Of a DNA stretch of 34,347 bases, positions 24,145 through 32,103 are shown piece after piece. The DNA lies in NCBI GenBank assembly GCA_003135855.1, contig PNBD01000137.1, positions 14,764-49,110 of the forward strand, read 5' to 3'. The translations under genes were made by a program, and so were the position numbers. Within the stretch, counting starts at the first letter, position 1. Each line of letters opens with the position of its first letter. Origin of the DNA: Deltaproteobacteria bacterium. Its GTDB lineage: Bacteria; Desulfobacterota; Binatia; Binatales; Binataceae. Under the pieces are notes generated by a model that saw only the letters and a list, made by a program, of their open reading frames with translations, was not told the origin of the DNA and made no database searches.

Positions 24145-25359
24145 TCAGTTGGCCAGCGGTTCAGTTGAAAGACGGCGCGCCACCGCGCGCTCGGCGCCAG
24201 GGCCCACGATTACCGGAGTGTCTCCCGAAAGCGACAGTGTCATCCGATCGCGCTCGCGCCACCAGGTTGCTACTTCCGACGGCAGTGCCCGCCAGGCTTG
24301 AAATCCGCTGAGCCGTTTGAGCAGCGCTTCATACTGGCTGAGATAGTAGCCGGAGCCGCTGTAGTCGGGATGAGTCAGAGTTAGAATCATTCCGCCGATC
24401 GATTCGATCCACTGCGCCTTGGTGCTCCAGAGCGCGAGCGGGTCGCGATGCACCAGATTGATCAGCGTGTGATCCTGCGGCAGCGTATAAGGCAACTCCA
24501 CCAAGTCGCCGAGAAAAAACGGAAACAGACTGCAGGTCCCACCGGGCTGGGGTTCGTAGGGATCGGTATCGGAGAAGCTGCAATCGAAATCGAAATTCAT
24601 CATCGCGATCCACTCGGCGCGCCGCAGCGTCGACGGTGAACGGAAGCCCTGCATTTGATGCATGTGCGCCAGGCGCTCGATAATTGGCGTCAACTCGCTG
24701 AAGTCGGTCGCGCTGCGGAACAGGCGTCCGTCATGCGAGAGGCCGTGCGCGCCGAACTCGAAGCCGCGAGCGCGCAGCCGATCCACCATATTCCAATCAA
24801 CCCTGTATTGCGCAAGCGGCAGGTTCCAGGCTGAACGAAACCCGTATTTTTCTTCGATGTCGGCCATTCGTTCGATGCGCTTCATGCCGCTCGCACTCTC
24901 GACATCGTGCGTCAGCACGATGCAGCATTTTTTTCCCGACGGCCAAAAGCCGATATGCCAGTCGTCATTCGCCCGCCGGAATTCCATGCTTGATCGCAAC
25001 CAGCTGCGCCAAAAATCAAGCAGCGCGCTTTCGACCGGCCAATGCGGAAAACTACGCTTGCCGCGCAGTTGAATCGCGGCCGAGTTCAGCCAATGACGCA
25101 TCGTCGGCGGAATGAAATCCTTGACCCGATAGTACGCGTTCATCCGCGGCGGAGGTTGGCGATGCTCGGCCGACAGATACTCTTCATAGAGAAAGTGGCG
25201 GGCTGATTCTTCGGACTGGTCATTCAGCAACTCCGGAGACGCCCGCCAATCTTCAGGCAGCTTCCAAAACGAAAAGCCGTCGTTGCGACCGCTGGTAGTT
25301 GGTCGCGGCGGTGGGGCGAGCAGATGCTCCGACGTATCGAGGCTCGCAACTAGCGCCAT
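24145..25359 (-). CDS. Polysaccharide deacetylase (NodB-type) family protein
   Basis: A 404-residue protein with a recognisable carbohydrate esterase 4-like core. Motif 1 is LTHDVES (H151-D152), motif 2 is GAHGLSHD (H205-x3-H209, metal ligands), motif 3 is GFRSPS (238-243) and motif 5 is LTLTHPDYSG (H330). Metal-dependent N-deacetylation of the polymer or its precursor is the expected reaction. About 140 N-terminal residues (WKLPEDWRASPELLNDQ, FPHWPVESALLDFWRSW) are not part of the core and are typical of EPS-locus relatives. No signal peptide is visible, so it probably acts in the cytosol on lipid-linked intermediates. ATG 25359 overlaps the GT2 stop by 10 bp and has GGAG upstream. Confidence 0.9.
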   Translation of the reverse strand: MALVASLDTSEHLLAPPPRPTTSGRNDGFSFWKLPEDWRASPELLNDQSEESARHFLYEEYLSAEHRQPPPRMNAYYRVKDFIPPTMRHWLNSAAIQLRGKRSFPHWPVESALLDFWRSWLRSSMEFRRANDDWHIGFWPSGKKCCIVLTHDVESASGMKRIERMADIEEKYGFRSAWNLPLAQYRVDWNMVDRLRARGFEFGAHGLSHDGRLFRSATDFSELTPIIERLAHMHQMQGFRSPSTLRRAEWIAMMNFDFDCSFSDTDPYEPQPGGTCSLFPFFLGDLVELPYTLPQDHTLINLVHRDPLALWSTKAQWIESIGGMILTLTHPDYSGSGYYLSQYEALLKRLSGFQAWRALPSEVATWWRERDRMTLSLSGDTPVIVGPGAERAVARRLSTEPLAN

Positions 25360-26210
25360 AACGACTCCATCATCAAAAGCCGCCGCACCTGCTGCTGCCG
25401 GATGAATTTGATCAGCTCAGGTCCGGCGCTCCGGCGTCCGCGCTGCAAGTATCCTTTTAGATAACCGCCGAATAGCAACGCGCCCGCGACTGGAAAGGGC
25501 GTCGAGAAAGTCTGCCGCGCCGCGCGCGCCAGCATGAACAGCGGTGAGTAGCCGACCTTGTATGCCGATTCGCCGGCCGCGATGCGCGCTTTCCAGCCGG
25601 ACGCGGCCCCTTGCGGACGATGATGCATTGCCTTGATGTGGCGAAAGCTCCGCGTGCGAAAACCGAGCATCATCGCGCGCGCCTCGTCGAGCGTGTCCCA
25701 GCCGAGTTCCGCGTCGAGACCGCCGATCGCCTTGAAGCAGTCGCGCGAGTACATTTTCGCGGCGCCTCGGGTATGGAATGCGGGCATCGCGATTTCGTGC
25801 CAGCTCGAACCGAACGGTTCCCACAAAGTTGGCCCCGCGATCCCAAGCTTGGCGTCGCGATCGAATTCTTTGAGCATCAGTTCGACGAAGTCAGCGTCGA
25901 AACTCAGGTCCGCATCGAGCCGCAAAACGTAATCGTATTTTTCAGCCGCAGACAGCGGGATGAATTGCATGATCACCGATTCGCCGCCGGCCGCGCGCGG
26001 ACGATTGCGCGCTAGATGCTGCGGATCGATCCAGGAGTGCTTGCGTGCCGCGTCGTCGAGGATCGAAGCTGTCGCGTCGCTGGAACCATCGTCGATAACT
26101 ATCCAACGCGCGGGGAGCCTGGTTTGTTGCGCCATCGAGTCGATCAACCGCGGCAGAAATTTCTCCTCGTCACGAGCGGGAGTGATTACTACGTAACTTC
26201 GATTAGTCAC
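25350..26210 (-). CDS. Glycosyltransferase family 2
   Basis: A 286-residue GT-A type transferase. The nucleotide-sugar domain has VVITPARDEEKFLPRLIDSM, WIVIDDGSSDATASIL, and the metal-binding VLRLDADLSFD; GWDTLDEARAMMLG matches the usual ED/Q-rich acceptor region. The C-terminal tail has a weak hydrophobic patch (FPVAGALLFGGYLKGYL), so peripheral membrane binding is likely. GTG 26210 overlaps the flippase TGA as GTGA, with GGAGGA 6 bp upstream, and supersedes the longer frame to 26303. It sits between the flippase and the deacetylase, so it is one of the repeat-unit assembly enzymes. Sugar unknown. Confidence 0.92.
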   Translation of the reverse strand: MTNRSYVVITPARDEEKFLPRLIDSMAQQTRLPARWIVIDDGSSDATASILDDAARKHSWIDPQHLARNRPRAAGGESVIMQFIPLSAAEKYDYVLRLDADLSFDADFVELMLKEFDRDAKLGIAGPTLWEPFGSSWHEIAMPAFHTRGAAKMYSRDCFKAIGGLDAELGWDTLDEARAMMLGFRTRSFRHIKAMHHRPQGAASGWKARIAAGESAYKVGYSPLFMLARAARQTFSTPFPVAGALLFGGYLKGYLQRGRRSAGPELIKFIRQQQVRRLLMMESLWR

Positions 26211-27733
26211 CGCGGCTCCTCCAGTACCTGGCTCGGAGCAATTCGTCCGCCGCCGAACGCGTCGGCGAACATCTGCAGCGCAACCGAAGATTCGCGCCAG
26301 CAATAAACGACGGCCGGAGGCGCTGCGATTATCAGTAAACTCAGCGGACCCTCAACGCCGGCTGTGATAGCGACTAATTTTCCCGCGACCGTCGCGACTG
26401 CGCATATCGCTGCGAGCTGAATTCCGGGCATCGAGGCGCTCAGCAGATCGCTCAATCCCAGCCCGATCAATTTGCAGGCGAGACCGAGTCCGATGATGCT
26501 GATGACCGCTTCGACTGCGCTCATGCCGATGCTGACGCCCCAGATGCCGGTTGACGCCACCGCGAGGATAACAACGACGATCAACACGAGGCGGAGGGTA
26601 TGCAGATAGATGTCGAATTCCGGACGATTCTTGGCGAAGTAAACCGATCCGATTGCAATCCGCATCCCGACCAGGACCAGGCCCACCGACAGCAACTGCA
26701 TCGGGACCGCGGACGGCAGCCATTTCGCGCCGTAGATTGTTTCGATCAGTTGCGGTGCCGCGATTGCGGCGCAGATCACGATCGGCAGAACAATCCGCGC
26801 GACGTAGTTGCAGAAGTTCAGAAACGCTTGTGCGAGTTGCTCAGGCTGATCCTGCAGATGGCAGAATGCAGGCAGCGTCACGCGGCCGGCGACTTTGTAA
26901 ACGCGATCCGGGACAAATCGCAGCAGGTCCCACGCCATCGAGTAGAAACCAAGCGCTGAACTGCCGAGCAAACGTCCAACCATCAGAAAGTCGGCGTTGT
27001 AGGAGAGGGCGTAAATCAATCTGGCGCCGAAAGCATTGGTCGAAAATCGGCTGAGCTCGCGCGCCGCTGCGATGCGTGGAAGCCCGAGCGGCAATCCGGC
27101 CCGGCCACCGACGATCAGCACGCTTATCGCGTGCGCGACGAATCGGCCGAACAGGCCAACCGCCAGCGCCCAGCGGGGCCAACCTTCCCAAAGAAAAATC
27201 AGGGCGCCGCCGAGAAACGCGATCTCCGCAATTACGTCGGCGACGGCGAGCGCGGAGAAACGCATCTGGCGACGCAAGTGCGCATTGGCGGTGACTGCGG
27301 CGCCCTCGAGCACGATCGGAATGCACAGCAGCCGCGCCCCGAAACTCAAGCCCGGCATTTTCATCCAGCCTTCAAGCGTCGGAGCACTGACGTAGAGCGC
27401 GGCGGCAGCCATCAGCGCGAGGCCTATGCATATCCACCATGCCGTTGATTGATGCACGGCACGCAGGTCCTTGCGCTGAATCAACGCGTCGGGAATTCCC
27501 GATTCGTTGGTCAACATTGCAAACGCCGATACCACCAGCAGCACTTTGAACAATCCGAAATCGTCAGGACTCAGAGCACGCGCGAGGATGATCATCCCCA
27601 CGATGCGCAACGTCTGAACCACTACTTCGGCGACTACGTTGTCGCGCACCGAGCGCGCGAACGATTGCCAGAGCCAATCGTTAGGCTCGGCAACTTCGCT
27701 CGCCCCGTGATCGAGCAGAGACGGCTCGCTCAC
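26207..27733 (-). CDS. Wzx-type polysaccharide flippase
   Basis: A 508-residue integral membrane protein of the MOP/oligosaccharide flippase superfamily, which moves the undecaprenyl-linked repeat unit across the inner membrane. About 12-14 hydrophobic helices are visible, starting with VVAEVVVQTLRIVGMIILAR and the family-typical ALSPDDFGLFKVLLVVSAFA. The central GSSALGFYSMAWDLLRFVPDRVY is typical of the RfbX/Wzx set. GTG 27733 overlaps the preceding TGA as GTGA and has GGGGAGG upstream, replacing the longer frame to 27802. The polymerase (Wzy) is not in the window; none of the other genes looks like one. Confidence 0.92.
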   Translation of the reverse strand: MSEPSLLDHGASEVAEPNDWLWQSFARSVRDNVVAEVVVQTLRIVGMIILARALSPDDFGLFKVLLVVSAFAMLTNESGIPDALIQRKDLRAVHQSTAWWICIGLALMAAAALYVSAPTLEGWMKMPGLSFGARLLCIPIVLEGAAVTANAHLRRQMRFSALAVADVIAEIAFLGGALIFLWEGWPRWALAVGLFGRFVAHAISVLIVGGRAGLPLGLPRIAAARELSRFSTNAFGARLIYALSYNADFLMVGRLLGSSALGFYSMAWDLLRFVPDRVYKVAGRVTLPAFCHLQDQPEQLAQAFLNFCNYVARIVLPIVICAAIAAPQLIETIYGAKWLPSAVPMQLLSVGLVLVGMRIAIGSVYFAKNRPEFDIYLHTLRLVLIVVVILAVASTGIWGVSIGMSAVEAVISIIGLGLACKLIGLGLSDLLSASMPGIQLAAICAVATVAGKLVAITAGVEGPLSLLIIAAPPAVVYCWRESSVALQMFADAFGGGRIAPSQVLEEPR

Positions 27734-29169
27734 ATTCCCTCCCCGCGGATCAGCACGGGAATCGTTTGCAAGAGAATCCGCACATCGGTCACCAGCGACC
27801 ATTCTTCAAGGTACTGCACGTCGAGCCGCACCATGTCGTCGAATGAGAGATGATTGCGGCCGCTCACCTGCCATAGTCCGGTGATTCCCGGCATCCCCTC
27901 GAGCCGCCGGCGATGCCAGTCCTGATACAGCTCGAGTTCGTACGGCAGCGCGGGACGCGGCCCGATCAAGCTCATGTCGCCGCCCACGACGTTAAACAAT
28001 TGCGGCAGTTCGTCGATGCTGAAGCGGCGGAGAATCTTGCCGAGGCTGGTGATGCGCGGATCGTCGGGCAGCTTGAATAGCTTCTGGTCCGCGCCGTGGC
28101 TGTGCGCCGCGCCGTTATGACCGTTGCTGATCCATTTCTGTACGTATTCGCGATGAACGCCGTCGGCCGCGGCCACTCTCATCGTGCGCAATTTGAACAT
28201 TCGAAAAGGGTGACCCTGAACCCCGATGCGTTCTTGCCGGAAGAAAATCGGACCGCCTTCGAAGATCAGAATCGCCAGCGCCGCCAGCGCGATCACCGGA
28301 AGTGCAAAGACCAGGATCATCCATGCGCAGGTGACGTCGAACACCCGCTTGATCAGGTAGTTGAGGCCTTCGAGGTTCGAACCGCGCGGCCCCACCACCG
28401 GGATGATGCCGACCGTATCCAGCCTTAGGCCGGTCGCCGCCGATCGATAGACCCACGGCACCATCCACCATCGCAATCGAAGCTTTTCGCAAAGGCCGAC
28501 CACCCGGCCTTGTTCGTCGAGCGACGCGTCGGGAAGCGCGATTGCGACTTCGAGGCCAGGATAGCTGCGCCGCAAAGCGTCAAGTTGTTCCGGATCGCCG
28601 AATACCGGATGACCGTGATAGCTGCGCCCGATCGAATCACTGTCGAGGAATCCCACCGTGTCGTATTGCGTCAGTTCTTCTTCCATCCGATCGCAAAGGT
28701 ACTGAGCGATCGAATTGAACCCGACGATCACCACGGGAATTGCGATGCCTGGGCTCGAATAGAAACGTCGAATCATGTTGCGCTGAGCGAAGCGCATGAA
28801 CAGCACGCTCGGAACGCTCAGCAGGTAGAACGCGCCGAACGCAATTCGCGACATCCCGATGTGCAGCGCGAAACCGGCCAGCAGGTACAACGCTGACGCG
28901 ACGGTGCACGCCTTCACGATCCCGCGCGCTTCCTTCATGCCGCCATTTCTCAGGCGGTAAAGGTCGAACGTCCTAAACGCCGCGACCCACACAAAAATCG
29001 CGAGCAGCGCGCCGGCCACGATCATGATCGGGTCGGCGCTCTGCAGTTGGTTCTCCATCGCGCCGTCGGGATCGTGCAGCTTGATCGCCGTCATGGCCGC
29101 GACGATCAGGCCCGCGGTATCGGCAACTGCGAACAGCGCTTTTTGTTTTTTTAATTCGCCGGCGAACAT
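27730..29169 (-). CDS. Polyprenyl-phosphate sugar-1-phosphate transferase
   Basis: A 479-residue bacterial sugar transferase of the WbaP/EpsB/WcaJ type that starts each repeat unit by loading a sugar phosphate on undecaprenyl phosphate. The N-terminal half has about four membrane helices (GLIVAAMTAIKL, MIVAGALLAIFVWVAAFRTF, VASALYLLAGFALHIG) and a Rossmann-like CoA-binding domain (IPVVIVGFNSIAQYL). One more helix precedes the catalytic C-terminus with GGPIFFRQERIGVQG, FRMFKLRTM, ITSLGKILRRFSIDELPQL and DMSLIGPRPALPYE. Length and order are standard for polyisoprenyl-phosphate hexose-1-P transferases. Sugar specificity unknown. The stop overlaps the flippase GTG by 4 bp. Confidence 0.95.
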   Translation of the reverse strand: MFAGELKKQKALFAVADTAGLIVAAMTAIKLHDPDGAMENQLQSADPIMIVAGALLAIFVWVAAFRTFDLYRLRNGGMKEARGIVKACTVASALYLLAGFALHIGMSRIAFGAFYLLSVPSVLFMRFAQRNMIRRFYSSPGIAIPVVIVGFNSIAQYLCDRMEEELTQYDTVGFLDSDSIGRSYHGHPVFGDPEQLDALRRSYPGLEVAIALPDASLDEQGRVVGLCEKLRLRWWMVPWVYRSAATGLRLDTVGIIPVVGPRGSNLEGLNYLIKRVFDVTCAWMILVFALPVIALAALAILIFEGGPIFFRQERIGVQGHPFRMFKLRTMRVAAADGVHREYVQKWISNGHNGAAHSHGADQKLFKLPDDPRITSLGKILRRFSIDELPQLFNVVGGDMSLIGPRPALPYELELYQDWHRRRLEGMPGITGLWQVSGRNHLSFDDMVRLDVQYLEEWSLVTDVRILLQTIPVLIRGEGM

Positions 29170-29183
29170 ACGAGTCTCACGTG

Positions 29184-30389
29184 TTAGAGGGGTGAATTCG
29201 CACGTGATGTGGCAGGGACGCGCAGTTCACCGGCGAATGTCTTTGTGCTTGATACTTCTCGGAGCGCCTCGGCCACCGTCGCGACCGTCTTGGCCGCTTC
29301 CGCAATCGTCAGATGCGGATGCATCGGCAGCGAAAGCACCGAGTCCGCCAGCGATTCACTGGCCGGAAAATCGCCGGAACGATATCCGAGATGGCTGAGC
29401 GCGGGTTGAAGATGGAGCGGCACCGGATAATGGATGCCGCATTCGATTTCGTTCTTCATCAACGCGGTGCGAATCAGATCGCGCTTCGAACTGCGGATGA
29501 CGAACAGGTGGTAGCAGGACTCCATGCCTTCCGGTTCCGCAATCGGGCGAACATCGACCGTCGCGAGCAACTGGCGATAGGTCGCGGCGATCGCGCGACG
29601 GCGATCGTTCCAACCTTTTAATCTTTCGAGTTTCGCGCGCAGTACCGCGGCCTGGATCGAGTCGAGCCGCGAGTTGAATCCACAAACCTCGTGCGCGTAG
29701 TGCGACAGGCGCCCGTGATTGCCGAGCGAGGAGATACGATGCGCAACTTCTTCGTTGTTGGTCGCGATCGCACCGCCATCGCCCCACGCGCCCAGATTTT
29801 TTCCGGGATAGAAGCTGAAGCATCCAACGTCGCCGATGGTGCCGGCTTGCTTCCACCCGCTGGACGTCTTGATCCGCGCGCCGTGCGCCTGGCAGGCGTC
29901 CTCGACAATCTTGAGGTCGAATTCCTCGGCGATCTCTTTGATCTCATTCATCGGTGCCGGCAGGCCGTAGAGATGAACCGGCACGATTGCGCGGACCATG
30001 TTGCGTCCGTTTCGCGATCTAATTTGCAGAAACTTTCTGAGCGCCGGGATACTCATATTGCCCGTCTCAGGATCGATATCGACAAACATCGGGCGGCCCC
30101 CGGCTTGCACGATTGCCGCAGCGGTCGCGATGAAGGTCATCGGCACGGTGACAACTTCGTCGCCCGGCTCCACGCCCACTGCCATCAGCGCCATGCGCAG
30201 AGCGTCGGTTCCATTGGCGACGCCGACCACCCGCTTGACGCCCAGGAAGTCGGCAAATTCCCGCTCGAAACCCTCGACGTGCTCGCCGCCGATGTACGCG
30301 GTCTGTGCGTGAATCTGCTCGAGTTCCGCCCCGACGCGCTCGCTGATTTCCCTCGTTTGCGCGCCCAGATCTACAAACTTCACTCGCAT
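29184..30389 (-). CDS. DegT/DnrJ/EryC1-family aminotransferase, WbpE-like
   Basis: A 401-residue pyridoxal-phosphate sugar aminotransferase. The catalytic lysine is K197 in FSFYPGKNLGAWGDGG and the cofactor aspartate is D164 in IVEDACQAHGA; the N-terminal FVDLGAQ and the GTDALRMAL phosphate loop are clear. With the adjacent WbpB-like oxidoreductase and WbpD-like acetyltransferase it matches the WbpB-WbpE-WbpD cassette that makes UDP-2,3-diacetamido-2,3-dideoxy-uronic acid, aminating C3. ATG 30389 overlaps the acetyltransferase end by 10 bp and has AGGAGAG 10 bp upstream. The exact sugar is an inference from the trio. Confidence 0.9.
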   Translation of the reverse strand: MRVKFVDLGAQTREISERVGAELEQIHAQTAYIGGEHVEGFEREFADFLGVKRVVGVANGTDALRMALMAVGVEPGDEVVTVPMTFIATAAAIVQAGGRPMFVDIDPETGNMSIPALRKFLQIRSRNGRNMVRAIVPVHLYGLPAPMNEIKEIAEEFDLKIVEDACQAHGARIKTSSGWKQAGTIGDVGCFSFYPGKNLGAWGDGGAIATNNEEVAHRISSLGNHGRLSHYAHEVCGFNSRLDSIQAAVLRAKLERLKGWNDRRRAIAATYRQLLATVDVRPIAEPEGMESCYHLFVIRSSKRDLIRTALMKNEIECGIHYPVPLHLQPALSHLGYRSGDFPASESLADSVLSLPMHPHLTIAEAAKTVATVAEALREVSSTKTFAGELRVPATSRANSPL

Positions 30390-30913
30390 TGCGCCGCTCT
30401 CTCCTTCATTGCGCTGGCGATTCGTCGCAGTCGCGCCGGATGTCCAGCAACGATCGCGCCGTCCGGCACGTCGTGCACCACCAGCGCGCCCGCACCCACC
30501 AGTGCTCCTGTTCCAATTTCGACGCCGCACATCACGATGGCGCCGCTCCCAATAGACGCACCTTTTTTCACAATCGTGCGTTCCATTTCCCAATCATTAT
30601 CGGACTGCGGTGAGCCGTCTGCGACGGTCGCCCGCGGATAGCGATCATTGATGAAGACCACGTTGTGGCCGATGAATACTTCGTCCTCGATCTCGACGCC
30701 CGAGCAAATGAACGTATGACTCGAGATTTTGCAGCGCGCGCCAATCTTCGCGTCGCGCTGCACTTCGACGAACGTGCCGAGCCGGCTGTCGTCGCCAATC
30801 TCGCATCCGTACAGATTTACGAACGGTGCGAGGCGAACCCGCGCGCCGAGCCGCACGTCGTCGGCGACGCACGCGAACTGCGGCAGGTTTGCCCGCGAGG
30901 TTTCCGCGCTCAT
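30380..30913 (-). CDS. Hexapeptide-repeat N-acetyltransferase, WbpD/WlbB-like
   Basis: A 177-residue left-handed beta-helix acyltransferase. Isoleucine-patch hexapeptides run through ADDVRLGARVRLAP, IGDDSRLGTFVEVQ, and KKGASIGSGAIVMCGVEIG. The insert VVFINDRYPRATVADGS then WEMERTIVKKGASIG is diagnostic of the WlbB/WbpD 3-N-acetyltransferase set that acts on UDP-3-amino sugars. It lies directly between the oxidoreductase and aminotransferase genes, as in Wbp/Wlb loci. ATG 30913 shares a base with the preceding TGA (TGATG); a GTG at 30916 could extend it by one residue. It probably needs acetyl-CoA and functions as a trimer by family. Confidence 0.9.
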   Translation of the reverse strand: MSAETSRANLPQFACVADDVRLGARVRLAPFVNLYGCEIGDDSRLGTFVEVQRDAKIGARCKISSHTFICSGVEIEDEVFIGHNVVFINDRYPRATVADGSPQSDNDWEMERTIVKKGASIGSGAIVMCGVEIGTGALVGAGALVVHDVPDGAIVAGHPARLRRIASAMKERAAQCE

Positions 30914-32103
30914 CACACCTTGCTCCCAATCGGAACCATCTGGCCGCCCTGGCGCAGCGAGGCGCTCGCCGCCTCGAGCACACTCACGACCCGCAGTCCG
31001 CTGAGCCCGTCGGTGTTCGGCGTCTTCTCATTGCGGATGCAATCGACGAAGTGCTCGCACTCCTGTCCGAGCGGCTCCTTTTCCTCGATCCGCGGAATCT
31101 GGATGTCGCCGTAGCGATACGAGAACTGGAATTCGCCGAAGGTATCGTAGTGCGGCGGCGCGCTGACGCCCTTGTCGTAGATCCGGATTTTTTCCTGCGA
31201 CGCGGTGTCATCGTACACCAGCATCTTCTTGGACCCGACGATCGTCGTGCGCCGAATCTTGTCGGGATCGAGCCAGCTCACGTGAATAAAAGCGATCACG
31301 TTCTTCGAGAACCGCAACGTCAGCATCGCGACGTCTTCGATATCCTGGCCGTAATGGCTCTCACCCTGGCAACTCACCGCCTCGGGAACGCGGCCGCCCA
31401 TCAGCATCAGGATGATCGAGATGTCGTGCGTCGCGAGGTCCCAGGCGACATTGACGTCGCGCTGAAAAAGACCGAGGTTCGCGCGCACTGAGCTGATGTA
31501 GAAAATGTCGCCCAACTCGCCGGCTGAAATAATTTCACGGATCTTCAGCACCGGCGCGCTGTATTCAAACGTATGCCCGACCATCAGCACCCGATTGCGG
31601 TCGCGCGCTAGACGCACCAATTCCGCAGCCTGCGCCGACGAAGTCGCGAGCGGCTTCTCGACCAGCACCGACTTGTTGGCTTCCAATGCGCGCCGCGCCA
31701 TCGCGTAGTGCGTGCTGACCGGCGTTGCGACCACGACCCCCTCGATGTCCGGATCGTCGAGCAATTCTTCGTAGCTCTCAGTCGTTTCGACTCCGGAATA
31801 CAACCGGCTGATGTGATCGCGGCGTTTCTGATCGAGATCGCATGCGACGACGCGCCGTGCGCACTGCGACTGCGACAGATTCCGGATCCAGTTCGGGCCC
31901 CAATAACCAAGCCCGACCACCGCCATGCCGCGCAATTGCCCGGGTACGACCGGCTCTTCGACGCGCGCCGGGTGATGACCGTTGCCATTATGGACGTGGC
32001 CGTTGCCATTATGGACGTGGCCGTTGCCGTTGTGGCCGTTGCCGTTGTGGCCGTTGCCGTTTATCAGGCCCTCGTCTGTATCGATTCTAATCAGCTCGCT
32101 CAT
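30913..32103 (-). CDS. Gfo/Idh/MocA oxidoreductase, WbpB-like, with NGNGH repeat
   Basis: A 396-residue NAD-dependent sugar oxidoreductase. The Rossmann motif is GLGYWG (64-69), the lysine signature EKP is at 149-151, and the WDLATHDISI segment (220-229) is typical of WbpB/WlbA, which oxidise the 3-hydroxyl of UDP-GlcNAcA. It precedes the WbpD- and WbpE-like genes, supporting that role. Unusual is the N-terminal extension of about 55 residues, with five NGNGH units and HVH/HH (15-44) before the fold starts. ATG 32103 overlaps the kinase-like TGA as ATGA, with AGGAGAG upstream. The extension may be a flexible or metal-binding tail. Confidence 0.9.
   Translation of the reverse strand: MSELIRIDTDEGLINGNGHNGNGHNGNGHVHNGNGHVHNGNGHHPARVEEPVVPGQLRGMAVVGLGYWGPNWIRNLSQSQCARRVVACDLDQKRRDHISRLYSGVETTESYEELLDDPDIEGVVVATPVSTHYAMARRALEANKSVLVEKPLATSSAQAAELVRLARDRNRVLMVGHTFEYSAPVLKIREIISAGELGDIFYISSVRANLGLFQRDVNVAWDLATHDISIILMLMGGRVPEAVSCQGESHYGQDIEDVAMLTLRFSKNVIAFIHVSWLDPDKIRRTTIVGSKKMLVYDDTASQEKIRIYDKGVSAPPHYDTFGEFQFSYRYGDIQIPRIEEKEPLGQECEHFVDCIRNEKTPNTDGLSGLRVVSVLEAASASLRQGGQMVPIGSKV
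31972..32061 (-). repeat. In-frame tandem repeat coding NGNGH units
   Basis: About 90 bp of degenerate 15-bp units (with 6-bp insertions coding VH) encode five NGNGH pentapeptides. Repeated units CCGTTGCCGTTGTGG on the plus strand are near identical, and two others differ by synonymous changes. It is prone to slippage in multiples of 15 bp, which would change repeat number without breaking the frame. Confidence 0.85.

Noticed and set aside
31972-32061. Short regular repeats that could look like a CRISPR array or minisatellite
   Set aside because: Units are 15 bp without spacers, keep the reading frame and encode NGNGH, so this is a coding repeat.
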